This document shows positions 1 through 6,156 of a DNA stretch of 8,448 nt, in pieces. Source of the DNA: Neisseriaceae bacterium (GTDB taxonomy: Bacteria; Pseudomonadota; Gammaproteobacteria; Burkholderiales; UBA11063). Within the stretch, counting starts at the first letter, position 1, and each line of letters starts with the position of its first letter. The translations under genes and the position numbers were made by a program. The stretch covers positions 1 to 8,448 of the forward strand of contig CANEUJ010000066.1 of assembly GCA_947441745.1 (NCBI GenBank). The letters are read 5' to 3'. The notes beneath the pieces were generated by a model that searched no databases, was not told the DNA's origin, and saw nothing but the letters and a program-made list of their open reading frames with translations.

Positions 1-51
1 GAGGATGACAGCAGAAAAAATACAAACATGTTGCTGTTTTCCTTTTCTAAG

Positions 52-181
52 GTCATCCCAAACAGGAACTTTTTGCTGTTTCGATAAGAGTTTGGGATCC
101 ATGCCCTAACAGTATATTTAGAGAAAGAGCATGGATCCTCGATTCACACTCAAACAGCAGAATTCGTAAGTCGAGGATGAC
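52..181. repeat. Composite palindromic element, array copy 1
   Basis: The element has inverted ends GTCATCC (52-58) and GGATGAC (175-181) and three consecutive stems. Stem I is ATCCCAAAC (55-63) with GTTTGGGAT (90-98). Stem II is GGATCCATGC (95-104) with GCATGGATCC (129-138). Stem III is ATCCTCGA (135-142) with TCGAGGAT (171-178). Neighbouring stems share four bases (95-98 and 135-138), so adjacent hairpins compete for the GGATCC junctions. A nested pair, AAACAG (60-65) with CTGTTT (76-81), lies inside stem I. Confidence 0.85.
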
Positions 182-223
182 AGCAGAAAAAATACAAACA
201 TGTTGCTGTTTTACTTTTCTAAG

Positions 224-353
224 GTCATCCCAAACAGGAACCTTTTGCTGTTTCGTTAAGAGTTTGGGATCCATGCCCTAACAGTATATTTAGAGCAAGA
301 GCATGGATCCTCGATTCACACTCAAACAGCAGAACTCGTAAGTCGAGGATGAC
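224..353. repeat. Composite palindromic element, array copy 2
   Basis: This repeats copy 1 exactly 172 bp downstream with the same three stems. Substitutions against copy 1 occur at 242, 256, 296 and 336, all in hairpin loops; a further difference at 213 lies in the spacer before it. The ends are GTCATCC and GGATGAC, as in copy 1. Confidence 0.85.
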
Positions 354-395
354 AGCAGAAAAAATACAAACATGTTGCTGTTTTCCTTTTCTAAG

Positions 396-523
396 GTCAT
401 CCCAAACAGGAACTTTTTGCTGTTTCGATAAGAGTTTGGGATCCATGCCCTAACAGCATATTTAGTGCAAGAGCATGGATCCCAGCCTACGCTTCGATGA
501 CATAAATTTGAGGCTGGGATGAC
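396..523. repeat. Composite palindromic element, array copy 3 with an exchanged third hairpin
   Basis: Stems I and II match copies 1 and 2. From 483 the sequence changes abruptly. The CTCGA-type third stem is replaced by ATCCCAGCCT (479-488) with AGGCTGGGAT (511-520), a perfect 10-bp stem around a 22-nt loop. The right end is still GGGATGAC (516-523). The new stem is the same type as the third hairpin of the element near 8343-8362, so the third module appears exchangeable. Confidence 0.85.
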
Positions 524-604
524 CTAAATGTGAATTCGCAGGGATGACAAAAAAATGATGGGATGGACGACGTTTTTCGCCAATACCTTATAACGAATGA
601 TTAG
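524..604. other. Degenerate repeat tail between array and permease gene
   Basis: This stretch contains an extra GGGATGAC end motif (541-548) and a diverged GATGGGATGGACGACG (558-573), which look like remnants of the same repeat family. A weak GGCG/CGTC hairpin could form on the minus strand just past the permease stop codon. It is not directly followed by a T-run, so I do not call it a terminator. No gene is visible. Confidence 0.5.
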
Positions 605-2194
605 TTACTCTAACACCAACGCATTATCTGTTGTTCTTATCGCCTGACATTTAGCCACAAATTTCTTATTGGTAAAATAATAAAATGCAAAAATAGCTAC
701 AATAACATATATTGCATAAAATACTTCATTACTAAGATAATCATGTCCTCCATAACTACTAGGGCCTACGATAATCAATATAGTAGCTACCCATAGAAAA
801 ATCACAAATGGTAATGATATTTTGGCTACTTCAGTGAAAGTATAACCATCACGACCACGTGCGTTAAGCACCATAAATATAGCCATTAACCCAGTCATAG
901 TAGAAGTTAAGATTAGCATATCTTTTGCACCAATAAATACAAAGAAGATCGATTGTATTACAAATAATAGCGTGCAGATAAAAACTGCTCCTGGTAATTT
1001 GAAACCACCAGTAGTATCATGATGTCCATTTCGTATACCAACTAGAGAAATCGGGATAATCATGTACATTAGTACGATTAAGGCGGTAATAAAATTAATT
1101 AATACTGACCAACTTTGGAATAAATATAAAAATACTAATGCCACTCCAAAATTAAATATCATAGCTCTTTTTTCAAAATGATATTTTTTATCTAAAACTG
1201 CAAGCATTGAGGGCATTTGTTTTTCTGCCGCAAGAGAATAAAGTACACGTGAACCACTTCCAAGAAATGTAATACCTGCTCCAGATGGCGAAATACAAGC
1301 ATCAGCGTATAAAATCACAGTAATGAAATTTAGACCAAGAAGAGTAGATATCTGTGCAAATGGCGAGTTAAAATTAAGTTGATGCCAACCAGAAACAGTT
1401 AGTTGATTATTATCTAATGCTCCAATAAAAGAAGATTGTAATAAAATATAGATAAAGAAACTTAACACAATAGATATAATCATTCCAAGCGGTAGATTAC
1501 GTCCTGGGTTTTTAATTTCACTGGCAAATGAAGCACATAACTGAAACCCATTAAAAGAATAAATCATCCCAGCTGAGGTCATAGCAAGTATAATCGAATT
1601 ATATCCATAAGGCATAAAACTACCATGATATGCAGTAAAATTAGCAGGGGTGAATGATGCTCCAATAATTGTTAAAGCAATAAAAGCTGGTAAAACCACT
1701 TTGATTGCAGCAAGTGAATTATTTACTTTAGCAAAAAATTTTATGCCAAACATATTAACAAACCAGTAAGCTACTAAAAACCCTAAAGTAAATAGCAACC
1801 CTGTTGTGGTGAGAGTACCATTACTCATTAGGAGATTAGATAGGGATGGTGATATTCCAGCAAGGTATTGTACACTTGCTTGAGCTTCACCTGGAAGACT
1901 TCCAATCAGTTCAAGCCAGATAGCAAAAGCAAATATTACTCCAAAGTATTTGTTATGGGATAATGCCCCCATCCTGCCAATAATCCCACGAAGCGGAAAA
2001 ACCGATACGACTTCAGCTATAACTAATGCCATTAAGATAAAAAATATTAGAGTAAGAAACCATGATAAATAAACCCCAGCACCTGCTGTTTTAGCCCCTA
2101 GATAAGAACTAAATAACCAGCCACTACCAATTATACCAGTTGTAGAAATTGCGATGACCGAGAGTAGGCCAATCTTGGGTGTAGAATTTTGCAT
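605..2194 (-). CDS. APC-family amino acid permease, YveA-like (possible acidic amino acid:proton symporter)
   Basis: This encodes a 529-residue, very hydrophobic inner-membrane protein with about 12 or more predicted membrane segments, usual for the amino acid-polyamine-organocation superfamily. TM1 carries the unwound-helix motif GIIGSGWLF (residues 20-28), the usual site for binding the amino acid backbone. SAGMIYSFNGF (207-217) is followed by SEIKNPGRNLP (225-235), typical of the TM6 to TM7 region. ADACISPSGAG (297-307) and SRVLYSLAAEKQMP (315-328) complete the pattern. From memory these blocks resemble Bacillus subtilis YveA, described as an aspartate:proton symporter, but the substrate here is inferred. 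The ATG at 2194 is supported by GGAGA at 2202-2206, 7 nt upstream. The stop is TAA. It lies downstream of a decayed transporter and has no obvious operon partner. A strong promoter is not visible directly upstream. Confidence 0.88.
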   Translation of the reverse strand: MQNSTPKIGLLSVIAISTTGIIGSGWLFSSYLGAKTAGAGVYLSWFLTLIFFILMALVIAEVVSVFPLRGIIGRMGALSHNKYFGVIFAFAIWLELIGSLPGEAQASVQYLAGISPSLSNLLMSNGTLTTTGLLFTLGFLVAYWFVNMFGIKFFAKVNNSLAAIKVVLPAFIALTIIGASFTPANFTAYHGSFMPYGYNSIILAMTSAGMIYSFNGFQLCASFASEIKNPGRNLPLGMIISIVLSFFIYILLQSSFIGALDNNQLTVSGWHQLNFNSPFAQISTLLGLNFITVILYADACISPSGAGITFLGSGSRVLYSLAAEKQMPSMLAVLDKKYHFEKRAMIFNFGVALVFLYLFQSWSVLINFITALIVLMYMIIPISLVGIRNGHHDTTGGFKLPGAVFICTLLFVIQSIFFVFIGAKDMLILTSTMTGLMAIFMVLNARGRDGYTFTEVAKISLPFVIFLWVATILIIVGPSSYGGHDYLSNEVFYAIYVIVAIFAFYYFTNKKFVAKCQAIRTTDNALVLE

Positions 2195-2237
2195 TATGTT
2201 TTCTCCAAAAAATTTTTATTAACGATTTTAATTTATA

Positions 2238-2545
2238 TTACACTAGCACTTTATTTAATTTTGTTTTCAAAAATATTAATATTAGTGACGATATTAAATA
2301 GCATATGATAAGCATTGGCTACCATCCTATATGACCCCAAAAGAGTGCTATCTGTCCATTTCCAAATGCAGCACCAAACATAATAACAGTTGCAAGCGAC
2401 GCACCTAATCCCATAAAGAATCGACTAATGCACATTATATAAAACTTGGGGTATAGCAAAAGATAAGTATGGAACATATTGATAACACTATAAAAGCTTT
2501 ATTTTTAAGCTTGTTATTTTCTGAATTGGCCGTAGCTAACGACAT
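2238..2545 (-). pseudogene. Decayed membrane transporter remnant, MFS-like
   Basis: The remnant begins with ATG at 2545, preceded by AAGGA (2555-2559) 9 nt upstream. It encodes 36 residues: a polar head, then a hydrophobic helix AFIVLSICSILIFCYTPSFI, ending at TAA (2435-2437). An overlapping second frame (open from 2498) reads FYIMCISRFFMGLGASLATV and on to GHIGW, then hits TAG (2319-2321). In the same frame beyond that stop it continues PMLIICYLISSLILIFLKTK and ends at TAA (2238-2240). RFFMGLGAS resembles the RxxxGxGxG motif of TM4 in major facilitator transporters, and CYTPSF resembles the end of TM1 in Bcr/CflA-type members. The simplest reading is a transporter gene that lost internal segments and then acquired a frameshift and a stop. 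The assignment to MFS rests on motif resemblance only. Translation of short pieces cannot be excluded. Confidence 0.5.
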
Positions 2546-2586
2546 ACAATAGTTTCCTTATGTATAAATGAGTTTAGGAACCAGCT

Positions 2587-2616
2587 ATTATACAATAAAA
2601 CTTGATGTGCCATCCT
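2587..2616 (-). promoter_or_regulatory. Possible promoter of the decayed transporter
   Basis: A perfect TATAAT lies at 2587-2592 on the minus strand, about 40 nt upstream of the pseudogene start and 28 nt upstream of its ribosome binding site. No good -35 hexamer is found at 16-18 bp, so the call rests on the -10 alone in AT-rich DNA. The rest of 2593-2773 shows no convincing gene. Confidence 0.3.
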
Positions 2617-2773
2617 AAAATTGTATAGGCGGTAAGTGGATTTAGGGATCAACAGAAACTGGTGGTTTAATTTTTTAGCTCTACAACATTCAACTAGTTG
2701 CAAATACTTGTTTATAAGCTCATTAGAGGTTTTATATTTAAGTACTTTTCTTGATAAAAAATATTTTTTAAAA

Positions 2774-2849
2774 TGGTGGCCTGGGCCAGAATCGAACTGG
2801 CGACACAAGGATTTTCAATCCTCTGCTCTACCGACTGAGCTACCTGGCC
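2774..2849 (-). tRNA. tRNA-Phe (GAA)
   Basis: This is a 76-nt cloverleaf. The acceptor is GGCCAGG with CCAGGCC, the D stem GCTC/GAGC, the anticodon stem GAGGA/TCCTT with loop TTGAAAA (anticodon GAA), and the T stem GCCAG/CTGGC with loop TTCGATT. The discriminator is A and CCA is encoded (2776-2774). One acceptor position is unpaired: A5 (2845) faces A68 (2782). It is last in the Met-Thr-Phe cluster, 23 nt after tRNA-Thr. Confidence 0.96.
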
Positions 2850-2872
2850 AAATGTCGGAATAGTGTACTAAA

Positions 2873-2948
2873 TGGTGCCGGCAAAAGGAATTGAACCCTC
2901 GACCTTCTGATTACAAGTCAGCTGCTCTACCTGCTGAGCTATACCGGC
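2873..2948 (-). tRNA. tRNA-Thr (TGT)
   Basis: This is a 76-nt cloverleaf with acceptor GCCGGTA/TGCCGGC (one T·G wobble), D stem GCTC/GAGC, anticodon stem CTGAC/ATCAG region with loop giving anticodon TGT, T stem GAGGG/CCTTT (two wobble pairs), and encoded ACCA. It sits 5 nt after tRNA-Met, so the two must be processed from one transcript. Confidence 0.96.
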
Positions 2949-2953
2949 ATCAA

Positions 2954-3030
<77 letters not shown>

Positions 3031-3065
3031 ACAACGTAGATAAACACTACTTTGTTGAGTTTCAC

Positions 3066-3094
3066 ATTGTATACCAATTGGTGCTTTTTGTCAA
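3066..3094 (-). promoter_or_regulatory. Sigma-70 promoter of the Met-Thr-Phe tRNA operon
   Basis: On the minus strand a perfect TTGACA (3094-3089) is followed after 17 bp by TACAAT (3071-3066). The first tRNA starts 35 nt past the -10, leaving a leader of roughly 28 nt. The element lies between the nuoN stop codon and the tRNAs, so the tRNAs do not depend on complex I transcription. The remainder of 3095-3200 is AT-rich and shows no clear intrinsic terminator after nuoN, so read-through is also possible. Confidence 0.8.
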
Positions 3095-3200
3095 GATATT
3101 TTTCGCACTTATTTGTAACACATTGAATTCATATAAAATATTTTTATCTTTTTTTTAAAAACACTTGCACAATTTATTTATATATATAGTATCTTTATTC

Positions 3201-4646
3201 TTAGCTAGTTATCATTTGCCTACAAATATTCATTAAGCCACTCGGTAGAATACCAATTAATAGCACTAAACCACCATTAATCAATAATGCTACACGTGGC
3301 AATAAACCAACACTTGCAACTTGCAAACCAACATCTTTTTCGTCAAAATACATTACTTTTACTATACGTAGGTAGTAAAATGCACCTATTAAGGATAATA
3401 CTACCGCAAATACTGCACTCTTAATATACCCTACTTCAACTAATGCTTGTAAAATAGTAAATTTGGCATAAAACCCAGCTAATGGCGGGATTCCAGCTAA
3501 AGAGAACATCACCAGAAGCATAATTCCTGCATAAACTGGATGCGATTTATTTAACCCACGTAGATCATCAATTTGCTCACACTCAAATCCATCTTTAGAT
3601 AAGAAAAGTAGCACCCCAAAACCTGCAAGAGCGGTAATTGCATACACTATAGTATAGAATACTACAGCTGAAATCCCATTAACCGATACAGTCATTAAGC
3701 CAAAAGCAATAAACCCCATATGAGCAACTGTTGAATACCCAAGAAGACGCTTGATATTCGTTTGAGCTATAGCAACTATATTTCCGATAAATAATGATAA
3801 GAAAGCTAACATCGCTAGCATTACCGACCAATCATGGCTTAACATACCTAGTCCACTAATAAGAAAGCGAATAACAAATACTACTGATGCTAATTTGGTA
3901 ACTGAACCAATAACTGCAGTTACAGCTAATTGTGAGCCTTCATACACATCAGGTACCCACATATGAAATGGTACTAGACCAAGTTTAAAAACCAAACCCG
4001 CAACAATAAATACAAGCCCAAATACTAATAACCCAGCATTTCCCCCTCCATTAGTTGAGATAGCTTGAAATACTTTATCTAACTGTAATTCGCCAGTTGC
4101 ACCAAACACAAAAGAGACACCATATAAAAGCAAACCTGATGCAAGTGCTCCTAAAATAAAGAATTTCATTGCTGCTTCAGTTGATTTAGTGCTATCACGA
4201 TTTAGTGCTACCAGTCCATACAAAGCTAAAGATAATAACTCTAAACCAACATATAAAATAAGTAAATTATTTGCAGAAATCATTACTTGCATACCTAGAA
4301 TAGCGAACAAGAAAATTGCGTAAAATTCACCTTTCATAATTTTTTTATCGCTAATATAGTGTTTAATATATATTACAGTTACGATAGCTAGTATATAAGT
4401 AAATAATTTCATACCTTCAGCTAAACTATCTAAAATAAACATATTACCAAATGCATGCTGTATTTGTCCTGGTATAAATACATATACTTGTAAAATATAT
4501 CCACCAATTAATGCCAATAGAGTAAACAATGTATTTAAATGTTTCTTATTGTCGGCGATAAAAGCATCCAACAAAAGTATCACTACTATCATAGCAGCCA
4601 TAAATATTTCTGGAATTGCTGCAAATAAGCTTATGTTCATATTCAT
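3201..4646 (-). CDS. nuoN: NADH:quinone oxidoreductase (complex I) subunit N
   Basis: NuoN is one of three antiporter-like subunits in the membrane arm of complex I and moves protons as quinone is reduced. The 481-residue protein is close to the usual length, with about 14 membrane helices and the proton antiporter M domain at roughly 125-420. Conserved charged residues of the family are visible: E136 in YVGLELLSL, K161 in AAMKFFILG, K221 in VFKLGLVPFHMW followed by VPDVYEGS, K251 in VTKLAS, K299 in NIKRLLGYS and K395 in AGFYAKF. These correspond to the functional Glu and Lys positions in E. coli NuoN. It is last in nuoL-M-N, 7 nt after nuoM. The start is either 4646 or an in-frame ATG at 4640: AAAGG is 4 nt from the first and 10 nt from the second. 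The protein appears intact. Confidence 0.97.
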   Translation of the reverse strand: MNMNISLFAAIPEIFMAAMIVVILLLDAFIADNKKHLNTLFTLLALIGGYILQVYVFIPGQIQHAFGNMFILDSLAEGMKLFTYILAIVTVIYIKHYISDKKIMKGEFYAIFLFAILGMQVMISANNLLILYVGLELLSLALYGLVALNRDSTKSTEAAMKFFILGALASGLLLYGVSFVFGATGELQLDKVFQAISTNGGGNAGLLVFGLVFIVAGLVFKLGLVPFHMWVPDVYEGSQLAVTAVIGSVTKLASVVFVIRFLISGLGMLSHDWSVMLAMLAFLSLFIGNIVAIAQTNIKRLLGYSTVAHMGFIAFGLMTVSVNGISAVVFYTIVYAITALAGFGVLLFLSKDGFECEQIDDLRGLNKSHPVYAGIMLLVMFSLAGIPPLAGFYAKFTILQALVEVGYIKSAVFAVVLSLIGAFYYLRIVKVMYFDEKDVGLQVASVGLLPRVALLINGGLVLLIGILPSGLMNICRQMITS

Positions 4647-4650
4647 TTTA

Positions 4651-4656
4651 CCTTTA
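4651..4656 (-). promoter_or_regulatory. nuoN ribosome binding site overlapping the nuoM stop
   Basis: On the minus strand TAAAGG contains both the nuoM stop codon TAA and the AAAGG Shine-Dalgarno of nuoN. It lies 4 nt from ATG at 4646 and 10 nt from ATG at 4640. A ribosome terminating on nuoM would cover the nuoN start, which suggests translational coupling. Confidence 0.7.
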
Positions 4657-6141
4657 AACTTTAGAATTAGCGACTTGTACTACCAAATCATGTACCCCAA
4701 CTTGCATCTTTGATACAAATATCTCAGGATATAAACCCATCCATAACACACCAACTGCTAGAAGAGCTAGAACCACAAACTCAAAGCTGTTCACGTCTTT
4801 CATTTCTTCCACGTGGTGGTTATTAACTTCTCCAAACATAACTCTTTTATACATCCATAAAGTAAATGCTGCACCCAAAATAAGTGATATTGCTGCAATT
4901 AATCCATAGATAAAGTTATTTTGAACGGATGCCATAATAACCATAAATTCGCCAACAAAACCTGATGTACCTGGTAGCCCAGAATTTGCCATTGAGAACA
5001 ACATAAAGAATGTTGCAAATATTGGCATTTTAGTAGCTACACCACCATAATCAGCTATATTTCTTGAATGAACTCTATCATACATTACACCAATACACAT
5101 AAACATAGCCGCAGCAATAAAACCATGCGATATCATCTGTGTTATTGCACCTTGTAGTCCCCAAACACTTGCAATAGGTCCAATAAATAAGAAAGTACCA
5201 AGAGTCACAAAACCCATATGCGAAATTGATGAATAAGCAACTAGTTTTTTCATATCTTTTTGTACAATTGCAACTAATCCAATATATACAATCGCAATTA
5301 ATGATAATATAATCATCAGCGGAGCTAGGTAGCGTGATGCATCAGGTACTATAGGCAACACAAAACGTAAGAATCCATAACCACCTATTTTAAGAGTAAT
5401 TGCAGCTAATACAATCGAACCGCCTGTTGGAGCTTCTGGATGGGCATCTGGCAACCAAGTATGAACTGGCCACATTGGTACTTTTACTGCAAATGAGAAA
5501 AAGAATGCTACGAATATCAAAATTTGGGCAAGCATAGTTAATGGTGTATGATAGTAAGTAAATATATCAAAACTATTGCCACTAACATTATATAGATAAA
5601 TCAAAGCAACAAGCATTAATAAAGAACCCATTAGGGTATATAAGAAAAACTTAAACGCAGCATACACACGATTTGAACTACCCCATACTCCGATAATAAG
5701 ATACATTGGTATTAGCATTGCTTCAAAGAAAACATAAAATAAAATCGCATCAAGAGCACCAAATACCGCTGACATAAAGCCAGTCATTAGTAAAAACATA
5801 CTATTATATAAGGCAACTTTGTGTTTAATAACTCTCCACCCAGCCAGAATCACTAGTACTGTAATAAAGTTATTCAGTAATAAGAACGGCATCGAAATAC
5901 CATCAACACCAAAGTGATAGTTGATATGAAGCTGTGAAATCCAAGGTATATTTTCTTCAAATTGCATTCCTGAAAAGTTTGAATCAAATTTAAAGAAAAT
6001 TATTGCTGAGAAAACAAATCCAATTACGGCACCAAGTAATGCCAAGTAGCGTGACATGCACTCATTTTTACCAAAAAATAAAACTATTATACCGGCAACA
6101 ATAGGTGTCCAAACGGTTAAACTGATTAAATTATGCATCAT
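4654..6141 (-). CDS. nuoM: NADH:quinone oxidoreductase (complex I) subunit M
   Basis: NuoM is the middle antiporter-like subunit of the complex I membrane arm. The 495-residue protein has about 14 membrane helices and the antiporter M domain at roughly 130-420. Key residues are in place: E140 in FYVFFEAMLIPMYLIIG, K220 in FAVKVPMWPVHTWLPDAHPE, K251 in LKIGGYGFLRF, H308 in SSISHMGF, H339 in MISHGF and E398 in GFVGEF. The Glu-Lys-Lys-Glu set matches the proton channel residues studied in E. coli NuoM. The start at 6141 is preferred because AAGGG (6151-6155) is 9 nt upstream; a second ATG follows at 6138. It lies 12 nt after nuoL and 7 nt before nuoN. The protein appears intact. Confidence 0.97.
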   Translation of the reverse strand: MMHNLISLTVWTPIVAGIIVLFFGKNECMSRYLALLGAVIGFVFSAIIFFKFDSNFSGMQFEENIPWISQLHINYHFGVDGISMPFLLLNNFITVLVILAGWRVIKHKVALYNSMFLLMTGFMSAVFGALDAILFYVFFEAMLIPMYLIIGVWGSSNRVYAAFKFFLYTLMGSLLMLVALIYLYNVSGNSFDIFTYYHTPLTMLAQILIFVAFFFSFAVKVPMWPVHTWLPDAHPEAPTGGSIVLAAITLKIGGYGFLRFVLPIVPDASRYLAPLMIILSLIAIVYIGLVAIVQKDMKKLVAYSSISHMGFVTLGTFLFIGPIASVWGLQGAITQMISHGFIAAAMFMCIGVMYDRVHSRNIADYGGVATKMPIFATFFMLFSMANSGLPGTSGFVGEFMVIMASVQNNFIYGLIAAISLILGAAFTLWMYKRVMFGEVNNHHVEEMKDVNSFEFVVLALLAVGVLWMGLYPEIFVSKMQVGVHDLVVQVANSKV

Positions 6142-6150
6142 AGCGTCTAG

Positions 6151-6156
6151 CCCTTA
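6151..6156 (-). promoter_or_regulatory. nuoM ribosome binding site overlapping the nuoL stop
   Basis: On the minus strand TAAGGG contains the nuoL stop codon TAA and the AAGGG Shine-Dalgarno of nuoM, 9 nt before ATG at 6141. It repeats the arrangement at the nuoM-nuoN junction and suggests coupled translation of the three pumping subunits. Confidence 0.7.

Larger units (their letters stand above)
1..523. repeat. Tandem array of a 172-bp hairpin-rich unit, 2.8 copies visible
   Basis: The motif GAGGATGACAGCAG begins at 1, 173 and 345, giving an exact 172-bp period. Homology of the third copy to the others stops after 482. The array may extend left of the window. Copies differ at only about seven columns (equivalents of 41, 70, 84, 113, 122, 124 and 164), all in loops or spacer and none in a palindromic stem. 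Each unit consists of a composite element bounded by GTCATCC and GGATGAC, followed by a spacer of 42 bp. The spacer carries AGCA and TGCT arms, and the motif TGCTGTTT or its complement AAACAGCA recurs three times per unit (32-39, 74-81 and 152-159 in the first). No credible gene lies in the array; two overlapping 73-codon frames are products of the repeat. Confidence 0.95.

Noticed and set aside
53..446. Two near-identical 73-codon frames on the minus strand (53-274 and 225-446)
   Set aside because: They are the same part of the 172-bp repeat read in different frames because 172 is not a multiple of 3. They overlap each other and span the palindromes, so they are products of the repeat rather than genes.
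1..523. CRISPR array
   Set aside because: The period is 172 bp with the whole unit repeated, not short repeats separated by unique spacers, and no cas genes are present.
571..600. Intrinsic terminator after the permease gene
   Set aside because: The minus-strand GGCG/CGTC pairing is only four base pairs with one wobble, and the T-run lies well beyond it.
2756..2769. Intrinsic terminator after tRNA-Phe
   Set aside because: AAAAAATATTTTTT is a perfect palindrome but has no G·C pairs and could only form a very weak hairpin.
2536..2808. 90-codon frame on the minus strand
   Set aside because: Its first codons lie inside tRNA-Phe and its tail overlaps the start of the decayed transporter. No recognisable motif or ribosome binding site supports it.
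2636..2863. 75-codon frame on the plus strand
   Set aside because: Its C-terminal part is antisense to tRNA-Phe, including a PGPESNWRHKDFQSSALPTE stretch typical of spurious proteins predicted over tRNA genes.
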